Shown here: piece by piece, positions 1-8,264 of the stretch
Layout of the letters: each line of letters begins with the position of its first letter
Numbering within the stretch: the stretch's first letter is position 1
Source: Viridibacillus arvi
GTDB taxonomy: Bacteria > Bacillota > Bacilli > Bacillales_A > Planococcaceae
Direction of reading: 5' to 3'
Assembly: GCF_001274945.1 (NCBI RefSeq)
Contig: NZ_LILB01000001.1
Location: 321,021 to 385,020 of the forward strand
Length of the DNA stretch: 64,000 nt
Made by a program: the position numbers and the translations under genes
The notes under the pieces: generated by a model
The model's database searches: none
What the model was told of the DNA's origin: nothing
What the model saw: only the letters and a program-made list of their open reading frames with translations

Positions 1-1
1 C

Positions 2-940
2 TATTCTTCTATTAGTATCGGTATAAGCTCAAGTCTAGCTGGTGCAGATACACCCGAGGACTTAATAAAATGTGCGAATGTGGCCTTGCTAGAAGCTAAA
101 AAGAATAGAGCTAGCAATTACATACAGTATGAAAATACGATGAATAGTACTCATAATCAATTCCTGCTGCTAGAAACAAAACTCCGTCATGCTATTAAGC
201 AAGATGAAATTCAACTATATTATCAACCGAAAATCGATTTAAAAACAAATCAATTAAACGGAATGGAAGCTTTAATTCGTTGGTATGATAAGGATTACGG
301 CTTTATTTCTCCAGCTAAGTTTATCCCTTTTGCAGAAGAGTGTGGATTGATTAGTTCTATTGGTGAATGGACATTGAAAAGGGCTTGTAAACAAATGAAG
401 AAGTGGCTTGATGAATATGGGTTTGATATTCGTATTTCGGTTAATATTTCGCCTATTCATTTGAAGGAAAGAAATTTTGTGCACAATTTACGTTCAGTAT
501 TACAAGATACAGGTTTACCAGCAAAAAATTTAGAGTTGGAAATTACCGAAATGAGCTTAATGCATCAAACAGAGGAATTAATTGAAACGTTTAATCAAAT
601 AAAAGCTCTAGGTGTACTCATCGCTATTGATGACTTTGGAACTGGTTATTCATCTCTTAGCTATTTAAAACAGTTTCCGATTGATGTGTTAAAAATTGAT
701 CAATCGTTCATCCATGGTTTAAAAACAGGTCTTAGTAATGTCGCAATGGTGACTGCTATTATCAAATTAGCGCATGCATTAAGTATGCAAGTGGTTGCTG
801 AAGGGGTAGAGACGGAAGATGAATTGTATATCATTCGTGAAAACCTATGTGACTTTGCTCAAGGATATTACTTTAGCAAGCCATTACCGACAGATGAATT
901 TTCCGCAAAATTACATGAATTGTATGTATCGAGAATTTAG
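2..940 (+). CDS. GGDEF-EAL diguanylate cyclase/phosphodiesterase, 5' end missing
   Basis: The open frame runs in from the left edge, so the N-terminus is outside the window. The first codons read SIGIS and then an amphipathic helix, which is how a GGDEF domain ends. From about base 170 an EAL domain follows with the signature MEALIRW and the metal- and substrate-binding stretches SVNISP, LEITEM, DDFGTGYSSL, LKIDQSF and AEGVE. All catalytic positions that can be recognised are intact, so c-di-GMP phosphodiesterase activity (c-di-GMP to pGpG) is likely. Whether the GGDEF half is active cannot be seen here. A terminator follows closely, so it is probably the last or only gene of its transcript. 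Confidence 0.9.
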   Translation, partial: YSSISIGISSSLAGADTPEDLIKCANVALLEAKKNRASNYIQYENTMNSTHNQFLLLETKLRHAIKQDEIQLYYQPKIDLKTNQLNGMEALIRWYDKDYGFISPAKFIPFAEECGLISSIGEWTLKRACKQMKKWLDEYGFDIRISVNISPIHLKERNFVHNLRSVLQDTGLPAKNLELEITEMSLMHQTEELIETFNQIKALGVLIAIDDFGTGYSSLSYLKQFPIDVLKIDQSFIHGLKTGLSNVAMVTAIIKLAHALSMQVVAEGVETEDELYIIRENLCDFAQGYYFSKPLPTDEFSAKLHELYVSRI

Positions 941-973
941 GGAATTGTCATATATATTTAGAAAGCAAGACAA

Positions 974-1008
974 AAAGGTCACCTTATTTGCTGAGGTGAC
1001 TTTTTTTA
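974..1008 (+). terminator. Rho-independent terminator of the GGDEF-EAL gene
   Basis: A GGTCACCT / AGGTGAC stem with a short loop is followed by seven T residues, 35 bases after the stop codon. Confidence 0.8.
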
Positions 1009-1104
1009 TGGTTTTTATTCAAAACGTTTTTTATCATCTAATTTATTTAGTATTTAGTTATGCTTCTAATAGTAGAAAGAACTTAACAAGTATATTGTAT
1101 ACAT

Positions 1105-1300
1105 TGTAGCCGGCTATCGAGAGATTATTATGGTTTTGAGGTCCAACTAAGTCAGTTACAGCTAAACGTGCACTGAGAGTGGCCCAGTGCCCTTTACAAA
1201 GCCTGTTGATAGTAGGTGGATAGCATTTGGCCATTTGGCATCAAACAAGGCTAGAGCGCATATTACACTATTATTGTAGAAGAAAGCTATCATAATTGAT
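1105..1300 (+). other. Non-coding stretch with several local hairpins, possible structured RNA
   Basis: No gene can be supported between the terminator at 1008 and the promoter at 1341. The middle of the gap has noticeably higher GC than the flanks and contains nested complementary segments: GCACTG/CAGTGC around 1169-1190, AGCCTGTTGA near 1199 with TCAAACAAGGCT near 1240, and GCTATC near 1114 with GATAGC near 1217. No known RNA family is recognised. It could be a small RNA, or a decayed leader. Confidence 0.25.
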
Positions 1301-1340
1301 TATAAAAATCATATATTATAAAGAATTTTCTAAATTTTTA

Positions 1341-1369
1341 TTGACAATAGATTTCTATAGTTGTAAATT
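1341..1369 (+). promoter_or_regulatory. Sigma-A type promoter of the SAM riboswitch transcript
   Basis: TTGACA at 1341-1346 and TAAATT at 1364-1369 are separated by 17 bases. Initiation about seven bases downstream would place the transcript start just before the riboswitch aptamer. Confidence 0.7.
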
Positions 1370-1391
1370 AAGAATCAACAAAATAACTTTT

Positions 1392-1488
1392 TTCTTATCC
1401 AGAGAGGTGGAGGGACTGGCCCTGTGAAATCTCAGCAACGGACGATGTACCGTGCTAATTCCAGAAGCGTATGCTTGAAGATAAGAAG
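1392..1488 (+). promoter_or_regulatory. SAM-I (S-box) riboswitch aptamer
   Basis: The conserved S-box blocks are present in order: a closing-helix strand TTCTTATC, AGAGAGGTGGAGGGACTGGC, the CAGCAACG block, GTGCTAATTCCAG and the 3' strand GATAAGAA, which pairs with the first. This family binds S-adenosylmethionine. The 3' aptamer strand can alternatively pair with the left arm of the following terminator, the usual layout for SAM-dependent transcription termination. Confidence 0.95.
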
Positions 1489-1508
1489 AGTGCATGGACG
1501 TATCGTCA

Positions 1509-1537
1509 ACCTCTTCTTATCAAGAAGAGGTTTTTTT
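1509..1537 (+). terminator. Terminator of the SAM riboswitch expression platform
   Basis: CCTCTTCT and AGAAGAGG form a strong stem with a short loop, followed by seven T residues. It lies between the aptamer and the cyclase gene, so it should form when SAM is bound and shut the gene off. Confidence 0.9.
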
Positions 1538-1564
1538 GTTCAAAAAAATGATGAGGTGATGGAT

Positions 1565-2302
1565 ATGTCAACAGAATTAATCAATGCACTACAAACGTTA
1601 AAAGAAAAGAAATGGATCGATTTAACACATGCTTTTGGAGCAGAAACACCACGTTTCAACGCATTCAAAGGGTTGGAAAAAACAACTTTATTTTCACACG
1701 ATGATGGTTTTTTTGCTCAAAATTTCTCGTTTGCTGGACAATACGGAACACATTTAGATGCACCTATTCACTTTGTTCGTGATGCTCGTTATTTAGAAGA
1801 ATTAGAGTTAAAAGAACTTGCATTGCCGCTCATTGTAATAGATCATTCAAAAGATGCAGCAGAGAATCATGATTTTACGATTTCAGTTGAAGATATTTTG
1901 AAATTCGAAGCCGAACACGGTGAAATTGAGGCAGGTACATTTGTTGCTCTTCGTACGGATTGGAGCAAACGTTGGCCTGATGTTGAAGCATTTAATAACT
2001 TTGATGCTGAGGGAAATCCACATGCACCTGGATGGTCCGTAGATGCACTAAAATTCTTGTTTGAAGAGCGTCATATTAAAGCGGTAGGGCATGAAACTTT
2101 TGATACGGATTCTAGCATTTTATACCGTCAAAACAATGCATTACTAGGTGAACTATATGTATTAGAACAAGATACATATCAAGTAGAATTGCTAACTAAT
2201 TTAGACCAGCTACCCGCAAAAGGGGCTGTCATCTTTAACATCGTACCTAAACCTGAGAAGGCTTCTGGTTTCCCTGTTCGCTCATTTGCTATTCTGCCTT
2301 AA
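1565..2302 (+). CDS. Cyclase-family (KynB-like) metal-dependent hydrolase under SAM riboswitch control
   Basis: The 245-residue protein belongs to the cyclase/kynurenine formamidase family (PF04199 type). The family metal motif HxGTHxDxPxH appears at residues 59-69 as QYGTHLDAPIH, so the second His, the Asp and the third His are kept but the first His is Gln. A later His-Glu pair (GHETFDTD) matches the C-terminal metal region. The ATG at 1565 is chosen because GAGGTG lies six bases upstream; the ATG at 1559 would overlap this site. The gene follows a SAM-I riboswitch and is followed by a GNAT gene, with no kynurenine genes nearby, so a role in sulfur or methionine-related metabolism is more likely than tryptophan breakdown. 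The substrate is unknown. Confidence 0.85.
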   Translation: MSTELINALQTLKEKKWIDLTHAFGAETPRFNAFKGLEKTTLFSHDDGFFAQNFSFAGQYGTHLDAPIHFVRDARYLEELELKELALPLIVIDHSKDAAENHDFTISVEDILKFEAEHGEIEAGTFVALRTDWSKRWPDVEAFNNFDAEGNPHAPGWSVDALKFLFEERHIKAVGHETFDTDSSILYRQNNALLGELYVLEQDTYQVELLTNLDQLPAKGAVIFNIVPKPEKASGFPVRSFAILP

Positions 2303-2353
2303 GTACTCATTTTGAATATACTTGTAAATGAATAATAGCAAGAGGTGTATTCT

Positions 2354-2809
2354 TTGGATATTAGAATTGATGATTTATCAGGTGATGACGTTAAGGCGTT
2401 ACTGGAGGAGCACCTCCAAGGTATGGCACTAAATTCTCCACCAAAAAGTATACATGCGTTAAATATCGAGGAATTGAAAAAACCAGAGATTACTTTCTGG
2501 AGTGCATGGGATGAAGGCGCATTAGCAGGTTGCGGAGCACTAAAAGAATTGGATGCACACCATGGTGAAATAAAATCAATGCGTACTTCATCATTATATT
2601 TACGGAAAGGCGTTGCAAGAAGTATTCTTGAGCATATTATTGAAATGGCTAGGTACCGTGGATATAAGCGATTAAGTTTAGAAACAGGTTCAATGGAGGC
2701 TTTTGAACCTGCTAAGAGGCTGTATTTGAAAAAAGGGTTTCAATATTGTAAGCCATTTTCTAATTATATTGAGGATCCTAATAGTGTATTTATGACATTA
2801 GAGTTATAA
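2354..2809 (+). CDS. GNAT family N-acetyltransferase (YsnE-like)
   Basis: A 151-residue single-domain GNAT protein. The acetyl-CoA binding region is recognisable as LYLRKGVARSILEHII, followed by GYKRLSLETGS and a C-terminal LYLKKGF, typical of the fold. It resembles the B. subtilis YsnE type of small acetyltransferase; substrate unknown. TTG at 2354 is preferred because AGAGGTG lies six bases upstream, whereas a GTG start at 2345 would sit inside that site. It lies 51 bases after the cyclase gene with no terminator between, so it is probably co-transcribed and also SAM-regulated. Confidence 0.8.
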   Translation: MDIRIDDLSGDDVKALLEEHLQGMALNSPPKSIHALNIEELKKPEITFWSAWDEGALAGCGALKELDAHHGEIKSMRTSSLYLRKGVARSILEHIIEMARYRGYKRLSLETGSMEAFEPAKRLYLKKGFQYCKPFSNYIEDPNSVFMTLEL

Positions 2810-2850
2810 GTAAATTGATTATCATTTTATTTACAGAGTTATAAAAACAA

Positions 2851-2894
2851 TAAGAGCATGTTTTGAATAATCTTCATTCAAAACATGCTCTTTC
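2851..2894. terminator. Bidirectional terminator between convergent genes
   Basis: AGAGCATGTTTTGAA and its exact complement flank a nine-base loop. The hairpin lies between the rightward GNAT gene and the leftward pxpC gene and can serve both. Confidence 0.85.
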
Positions 2895-2937
2895 TCTTTG
2901 TTCTTCTATATTTTTGTTGGACAAAACTTCTTACATG

Positions 2938-3933
2938 TTAAGAAAGCTTTGCAGAACAGCGAATAGCAGTAGCGATGGTTTTTATTTTTTGCTCTTTAGC
3001 TATTAATGCTTGTTGAGCTTCCTCTAATGTTACGAGCCTGAATCGGATTTTAGCGCCTGTTTGTAACTGTGCGAGACTAGCTAAATCAGCTGTGATGACT
3101 TGAACCATTTTCGGATAACCACCAGTTGTTTGACGATCGGCCATTAAAATGATCGGTTTACCACTTGGTGGGATTTGAACTGTTCCAAAGGTCACAGCCT
3201 CTGATAATAATTCGAATTTCTCTGTCAATGATAACGCTGGCCCCTCAAAGCGGTACCCCATACGATCAGCTTCTGTAGAAAGAGTGTAAGGGTTGTTTGT
3301 TAAGCAATGCTGACTTTCAGTGGTAAAACTATCCCACTCTGTACCAGGCATCACACGTATTGTTTGCTGTTGCTTTAAAGAGATTAATTCGTTGTAATTC
3401 ACAGACCAAGAAGCAGGACCTACTAGTTGTATTGCATATTGATGTATTTCTTTATTACTTTTAGTATAAGGTCCGATTTTTATTTCATCCTGCTTTTGTA
3501 ATGCTCTACCTTCAAATCCACCCATTCCCGCCTTTAAATATGTACTTTTACTATTCATTACAGTAGGAACTTGAATACCGCCAGCAAAGCTTACATAAGC
3601 ACGACAACCTTTGTGGGCTCTTTTAAACTTTAATAAGTCTCCTTTTTTCACTATAAATGGACGCCAAAGTGGTGCAGGCTCATTATTAATTGTTGCTGTT
3701 AAATCTCCACCTGTTAGTGCAATAAGGTGGTCATCATTAAATTGTAATACAGTCCCAAATAATGAAACCTCAAGTACGGCTTCACTTTCTAAATTCCCTA
3801 CTAGAATATTCGCAATTCTTAATGAATAAGCATCCATAGCACCACTAACGATGACTCCATATTTTTGTGACCCGAATCTCCCTAGATCTTGAATGGTAGT
3901 TAATAAACCTGGTTTAACGACTGTAACTGTCAT
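2938..3933 (-). CDS. pxpC: 5-oxoprolinase subunit C (KipA-type carboxyltransferase-like protein)
   Basis: A 331-residue protein of the biotin-dependent carboxyltransferase-like family (PxpC/KipA), starting MTVTVVKPGLLTTIQDLGR and carrying the conserved VSGAMDAYSLRIAN and PILLMADRQTTGGYPK-type stretches. With PxpA and PxpB it forms the ATP-dependent 5-oxoprolinase that opens 5-oxo-L-proline to glutamate; despite the family name no biotin is involved. A good GGAG site precedes the ATG, which overlaps the end of pxpB by four bases, so the two are translationally coupled. In B. subtilis the KipA/KipI pair was first described as a modulator of the sporulation kinase KinA. Confidence 0.9.
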   Translation of the reverse strand: MTVTVVKPGLLTTIQDLGRFGSQKYGVIVSGAMDAYSLRIANILVGNLESEAVLEVSLFGTVLQFNDDHLIALTGGDLTATINNEPAPLWRPFIVKKGDLLKFKRAHKGCRAYVSFAGGIQVPTVMNSKSTYLKAGMGGFEGRALQKQDEIKIGPYTKSNKEIHQYAIQLVGPASWSVNYNELISLKQQQTIRVMPGTEWDSFTTESQHCLTNNPYTLSTEADRMGYRFEGPALSLTEKFELLSEAVTFGTVQIPPSGKPIILMADRQTTGGYPKMVQVITADLASLAQLQTGAKIRFRLVTLEEAQQALIAKEQKIKTIATAIRCSAKLS

Positions 3934-4655
3934 GATCTTGTCTCCTTCAATTGTTTGTATTCTTTTTCAGATATTGGTTTAAAGCGAATACAATCACCTG
4001 CTTGCAATAGGGAAGGTGGCGTTTCATTTGGTAAAAATAAATCGAGTGGCGTACGACCGATGATTTGCCAGCCACCAGGTGTTTCAAATGGGTAAATTCC
4101 TGTTTGTTTGCCTGCAATCCCAACCGAAAGTGCTGGAATGGCTAGTCTAGGTGTTTCTTTTCGAGGTGTTGCTATAGCTTCATTCATGCCCCCCATAAAA
4201 GCAAAACCAGGTGCAAAACCAAGCATATAAACAAGACACTCATTCTCACTATGTAACTGAATGACTTCATCAGTCGTTAAGCCATTTATTTCGGCCACAT
4301 ATTCTAAGTCTGGTCCATATTCACCACCATAGACAACTGGAATTTCAACTACTCTTTGCGTGTGTTGTTTAACTGTTGTCATTTGAGTAATCAGTTGTTG
4401 TACATACTGACATACAAAGCTATATGATGTTACATTCCCATTAACTTTAAAAAGGGTGTAAGGATTGTAGTAAATTGTAATATTTGTATATGCAGGAACA
4501 GCTTCTATAAACCCTTCAAATGGCTGTTCTTCAAGTAATGATGCTAAATTTTGTAAAATGGTGCAGTTTGATGGATCAATTGTATTCCCAATCTGAACCA
4601 TTACTGCTGAATCACCCAAAGGTTTAAATTTCACATGTTTAAATTCTTTTCCCAT
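3930..4655 (-). CDS. pxpB: 5-oxoprolinase subunit B (KipI-type)
   Basis: A 241-residue PxpB/KipI family protein with the conserved LGFAPGFAFMGG and TPGGWQIIGRTP stretches. The start used here (MGKEFKHVKF) has GAGGGG nine bases upstream; the frame stays open for 14 further codons, but no ribosome binding site supports a longer form. It is the partner of PxpC and PxpA in 5-oxoproline hydrolysis. It is divergent from pxpA, with about 210 bases between the two starts, whereas in B. subtilis ycsF and the kip genes share a direction. Confidence 0.9.
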   Translation of the reverse strand: MGKEFKHVKFKPLGDSAVMVQIGNTIDPSNCTILQNLASLLEEQPFEGFIEAVPAYTNITIYYNPYTLFKVNGNVTSYSFVCQYVQQLITQMTTVKQHTQRVVEIPVVYGGEYGPDLEYVAEINGLTTDEVIQLHSENECLVYMLGFAPGFAFMGGMNEAIATPRKETPRLAIPALSVGIAGKQTGIYPFETPGGWQIIGRTPLDLFLPNETPPSLLQAGDCIRFKPISEKEYKQLKETRS

Positions 4656-4865
4656 AACGTACAACCCCTCATTTTGCATATTAAACAATATAATCATATA
4701 GATAGATAATAGTAAATGACAAGTAAGTTATTTACAATTGATAATTCATTATTGTGAGAAAGTTCAAAAATAAATGTTTTCAGAATAATGATTTAGTGAT
4801 AATATAAATTTTGTGTTAGAAAAACTGACATTATATTAATTTTGAATTAGTAAGGGGCTGAGAAG

Positions 4866-5627
4866 ATGTTTCGTGTAGACTTGAATTGCGATTTAGGAGA
4901 AAGTTTTGGTCAATACAAACTAGGGGAACAAGAAGAAATTTTAAATTATATTACATCAGCTAATGTAGCATGTGGTTTCCATGCAGGAGACCCAACAGTG
5001 ATGAGGGAAACAGTTAAAATGGCTATAGCTAAAGGTGTGAAAATTGGTGCTCATCCTGGTTTGCCTGATTTAAATGGCTTTGGACGTCGCCCAATGCAAA
5101 TTACTCCTCAAGAAGGCTATGACATGGTCGTATACCAAATTGGTGCATTACAAGGGTTTTTATCAACATTTGGAGAGAAAATGCAGCACGTAAAACCTCA
5201 CGGAGCATTATATAATATGGCTGCGAAAGACCAGGCATTATCTGAGGCTATTGCACAAGCTGTTTATGATGTCTCACCTGAGCTTGTATTATTCGGATTA
5301 GCTGGAAGTGAGTTAACGAAGGCAGGAGAAAAACTCGGTCTTCAAACAGCTCATGAAGTATTTTCTGACCGGACATATCAAGCGGATGGTTCACTTACTT
5401 CACGCACACAATCAGATGCTTTAGTAACAGACGAGGAACAGTCTGTAAATCAAGTCGTAACGATGGTCAAAGAAGGCTATATTGAGTCTCAACAACAAAC
5501 AAAAGTATTATTGCGAGCAGACACTGTTTGTATCCATGGGGATGGAGTACATGCACTTGCATTTGCAAAATATATTCGAAACACATTGGAGAAAAATAAC
5601 ATTAACGTTCAAGCATTTCACGTATAA
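4866..5627 (+). CDS. pxpA: 5-oxoprolinase subunit A (LamB/YcsF family)
   Basis: A 253-residue LamB/YcsF-family protein. The family signature is plain near the N-terminus: [12 protein letters not shown], then [12 protein letters not shown] and [15 protein letters not shown]. It is the PxpA subunit that works with PxpB and PxpC to hydrolyse 5-oxoproline, a damage product of glutamine and glutamate. The start follows AAGGGGCTGAGAAG at a suitable distance. It begins a three-gene rightward operon with an NRAMP-like transporter (14-base gap) and a hydro-lyase (18-base gap). Confidence 0.93.
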   Translation: MFRVDLNCDLGESFGQYKLGEQEEILNYITSANVACGFHAGDPTVMRETVKMAIAKGVKIGAHPGLPDLNGFGRRPMQITPQEGYDMVVYQIGALQGFLSTFGEKMQHVKPHGALYNMAAKDQALSEAIAQAVYDVSPELVLFGLAGSELTKAGEKLGLQTAHEVFSDRTYQADGSLTSRTQSDALVTDEEQSVNQVVTMVKEGYIESQQQTKVLLRADTVCIHGDGVHALAFAKYIRNTLEKNNINVQAFHV

Positions 5628-5641
5628 AAAGGGGTTTTCAT

Positions 5642-6862
5642 ATGACAAAGGTAAGCTTAAATCAAGGTCAAGGCAGCAAGAAAGTAGGGCGTAGCGTCTT
5701 ATTAGGAGCTGCCTTCCTAATGGCAACATCATCGATTGGACCAGGGTTTTTAACACAAACGACGGTCTTTACACAACAATTAGGAGCTAGTTTTGCCTTT
5801 GTTATTCTAGTTTCACTTATTTTAGATGTCTTCGCTCAAATGAATGTTTGGCGTATCATCGCAGTATCAGGTATGCGTGGTCAAGAAATTGCCAACAAAG
5901 TACTACCTGGTTTAGGTCTTGTATTAGCCATCATGATCGTTATTGGTGGTCTAGCATTTAATATCGGAAACGTTGCAGGAGCTGGTCTAGGATTAAATGC
6001 TATGCTCGGCTTGGATCCGATTATGGGCGCAGTTATAAGTGCAATATTTGCAATTTTCATTTTCCTTGTAAAAGAAGCAGGGAAAGCGATGGATAAGGTT
6101 GCGCAAGCAGCTGGTTTTATCATGATTTTACTAATGATGTATGTGGCTTTTACAACATCGCCGCCAATTGGTGATGCATTAGCTAACACATTTACACCAG
6201 AAAAACTGGATATTCTTTCAATCGTAACTTTAGTTGGGGGAACAGTAGGTGGATATATTGTTTTCGCCGGCGGTCACCGCTTATTAGATGCAGGAGTTAA
6301 AGGGGTAGAATCTTTACCTGATGTAACGAAAAGTTCAGTAACAGGTATTGCTGCTACTGGTATTATGCGTGTAGCACTGTTCTTAGCGGTATTAGGTGTA
6401 GTACATCAAGGTTTGGCAATTGACCCTGCTAACCCACCTGCTTCTGTCTTTAAATTAGCTGCAGGTGAAATCGGTTATCGTATGTTTGGAGTTATTATGT
6501 GGGCAGCTGCAATTACTTCTGTAGTAGGTGCTGCATATACATCAGTATCATTTATTCGCTCATTCCACCCAATGATTGAAAAATATCATAACTGGGTTAT
6601 TATTGGCTTTATCGTGGTATCAACTATCACATTTGCATTCGTTGGTAAACCTGTGAAAATTCTAGTTTTAGTAGGAGCAATCAATGCAATAATCTTACCG
6701 CTTGCACTTGGTACGTTATTAATCGCAGCATATAAAAAAGATGTTGTTGGTAATTATAAGCATCCGATGTGGTTAACGATTCCTGGTATTTTTGTTGTAG
6801 TCGTTATGGCTGTACTTAGCGTTCGTACACTTATTGTCGAATTACCTAAACTATTTAGCTAG
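5642..6862 (+). CDS. NRAMP-like membrane transporter of the 5-oxoproline locus (YcsG-type)
   Basis: A 406-residue, very hydrophobic protein with about 11 membrane segments, resembling B. subtilis YcsG, an NRAMP-superfamily protein encoded in the same gene set. The first membrane segment reads SSIGPGFLTQTTVF where metal-transporting NRAMPs carry the DPGN metal-binding motif, so a divalent-metal role is doubtful. Its place between pxpA and a hydro-lyase suggests import of 5-oxoproline or a related organic acid, which is inference. AAGGGG precedes the ATG. Confidence 0.8.
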   Translation: MTKVSLNQGQGSKKVGRSVLLGAAFLMATSSIGPGFLTQTTVFTQQLGASFAFVILVSLILDVFAQMNVWRIIAVSGMRGQEIANKVLPGLGLVLAIMIVIGGLAFNIGNVAGAGLGLNAMLGLDPIMGAVISAIFAIFIFLVKEAGKAMDKVAQAAGFIMILLMMYVAFTTSPPIGDALANTFTPEKLDILSIVTLVGGTVGGYIVFAGGHRLLDAGVKGVESLPDVTKSSVTGIAATGIMRVALFLAVLGVVHQGLAIDPANPPASVFKLAAGEIGYRMFGVIMWAAAITSVVGAAYTSVSFIRSFHPMIEKYHNWVIIGFIVVSTITFAFVGKPVKILVLVGAINAIILPLALGTLLIAAYKKDVVGNYKHPMWLTIPGIFVVVVMAVLSVRTLIVELPKLFS

Positions 6863-6880
6863 TAAAGAAAGCGGGGAATT

Positions 6881-7675
6881 ATGATGACACAATTCGATAC
6901 AATGGCTCCTGCTGCTATTCGAGAACTAATTCGAAAAGGTGAATTGACTGGACCAACAGCTGGAATGGCTAAAGGCTATACACAAGCAAACTTAGTGATT
7001 TTAAAGAAAGAATATGCGTATGATTTCTTGTTGTTCTGTCAACGCAATCCAAAATCTTGTCCACTAGTGGATGTATCCGATATTGGGTCATTTACACCTA
7101 ACTCTATTGCTGCTGATGCAGATATTCGCAAAGATATACCGAGATATCGAATATATCGTGATGGTGTTTTCACTGAAGAAGTAACCGATGTTACAGATTA
7201 TTGGGAAGATGATATGGTATGTTTCCTATTAGGATGTAGCTTTACTTTTGAAACGCCACTTCTTGCAAGTGGAATTCCAGTAAGACATATTGAAGAAGGT
7301 TGCAATGTACCTATGTATAAAACGAATATCCCATGTGAAAAAGCAGGTATCTTCGAAGGCCCAATGGTTGTTAGTATGCGTCCTATGAAACATGCTGACG
7401 CAATCAGAGCTGTACAAATTACTTCTCGATTCCCAGATGTTCATGGTGCACCGGTACATATTGGCGAACCAAGCCAAATTGGGATTACAGATGTAAATAC
7501 TCCTGATTTTGGAGATGCCGTAACGATCAAAGAAGACGAGGTTCCGGTATTTTGGGCTTGTGGTGTTACCCCCCAAGCAGTAGCAATGGAAAGTAAACCC
7601 GCTATTATGATTACGCACGGACCCGGCTGTATGTTCATTAGTGATTTAAAAGATGATAAATTAAGCGTATTGTAA
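6881..7675 (+). CDS. Putative hydro-lyase, DUF1445 (YcsI family)
   Basis: A 264-residue member of the YcsI/DUF1445 family (related to D-glutamate cyclase-type proteins). Typical stretches are CSFTFETPLLASGIPVRHIE, CNVPMYKTNIPC and the C-terminal ITHGPGCMFISD. It is the last gene of the pxpA operon. D-glutamate cyclases of this family make 5-oxoproline from D-glutamate, which would fit the neighbouring 5-oxoprolinase, but the exact reaction of this member is not known. ATG at 6881 is followed by a second ATG at 6884; GCGGGG upstream serves either. Confidence 0.82.
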   Translation: MMTQFDTMAPAAIRELIRKGELTGPTAGMAKGYTQANLVILKKEYAYDFLLFCQRNPKSCPLVDVSDIGSFTPNSIAADADIRKDIPRYRIYRDGVFTEEVTDVTDYWEDDMVCFLLGCSFTFETPLLASGIPVRHIEEGCNVPMYKTNIPCEKAGIFEGPMVVSMRPMKHADAIRAVQITSRFPDVHGAPVHIGEPSQIGITDVNTPDFGDAVTIKEDEVPVFWACGVTPQAVAMESKPAIMITHGPGCMFISDLKDDKLSVL

Positions 7676-7680
7676 GTTTT

Positions 7681-7722
7681 AAAGCGCCTCCAAGTTAGAA
7701 AGTTAACTTAGAGGCGTTTTTT
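7681..7722 (+). terminator. Terminator of the pxpA operon
   Basis: GCGCCTCCAAGTTAG / TTAACTTAGAGGCG stem with a short loop and six T residues immediately after the hydro-lyase stop codon. Confidence 0.85.
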
Positions 7723-7871
7723 ATTTGTGTTTTACTTATATATTTCTTTACATCTTGTCACTGCAAGTGATGTTATTTCTTAGCTATTCCTCCTTTTTTG
7801 ATTTCGTAAATACTATTTATGTTAATAAAACCATTAAATGTGTAAATAGGAATTATTATATTAATATTTCT

Positions 7872-7900
7872 TAGTTGACATAATATTATTATGTCAACTA
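7872..7900. promoter_or_regulatory. Perfect 29-bp palindrome upstream of yhdT-panF, candidate operator
   Basis: Two 13-base arms (TAGTTGACATAAT and its exact complement) flank the centre ATT. The left arm contains a TTGACA hexamer. No T run follows, so it is not an obvious terminator. Its place about 95 bases before yhdT fits a repressor or activator site. I cannot assign it to a known regulator. Confidence 0.6.
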
Positions 7901-7994
7901 AACTCTATACTTTCAATTTTTAAAATGAGAACGTATTATTATAAAAGCAACTTATTTTTGATATGTTGTGATTTGTCATAAAGGAGATTGTTAT

Positions 7995-8264
7995 ATGAAT
8001 GATAAGCGATTTAAAATTGCGCATCGTGAAGCCATCATTGGGGTGATTCTTGTAATCATCAACTTTAGTATTTGGTTTGGCTTTGCCTATGGGATGGGCT
8101 CAGGAGATCCGTCTTCTTATACATATGTACTTGGTTTTCCAGCGTGGTTTTTCTATAGCTGTATTGCAGGTACTATTTTCATGGTCATCCTGATAGTTTT
8201 TGTTATTAAATTCCTCTTCACAGAAGTGCCATTTGATGATGATGAGGAGAGTGAACACAAATGA
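7995..8264 (+). CDS. yhdT: YhdT family small membrane protein (DUF997)
   Basis: An 89-residue protein with two membrane segments (about residues 14-34 and 52-75) and an acidic C-terminus. This family is found next to the pantothenate symporter PanF in many bacteria, as here, and may act as its accessory subunit. AAGGAG nine bases before the ATG at 7995 fixes the start. Its end overlaps panF by four bases (ATGA), which implies translational coupling. Confidence 0.85.
   Translation: MNDKRFKIAHREAIIGVILVIINFSIWFGFAYGMGSGDPSSYTYVLGFPAWFFYSCIAGTIFMVILIVFVIKFLFTEVPFDDDEESEHK

Noticed and set aside
1424..1564. Upstream extension of the cyclase gene
   Set aside because: The frame is open, but it lies inside the SAM riboswitch and its terminator; the ribosome site at 1553 supports the start at 1565.
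7229..7618. Long minus-strand frame of 129 codons
   Set aside because: It lies wholly within the hydro-lyase gene, with no ribosome site and no plausible protein features.
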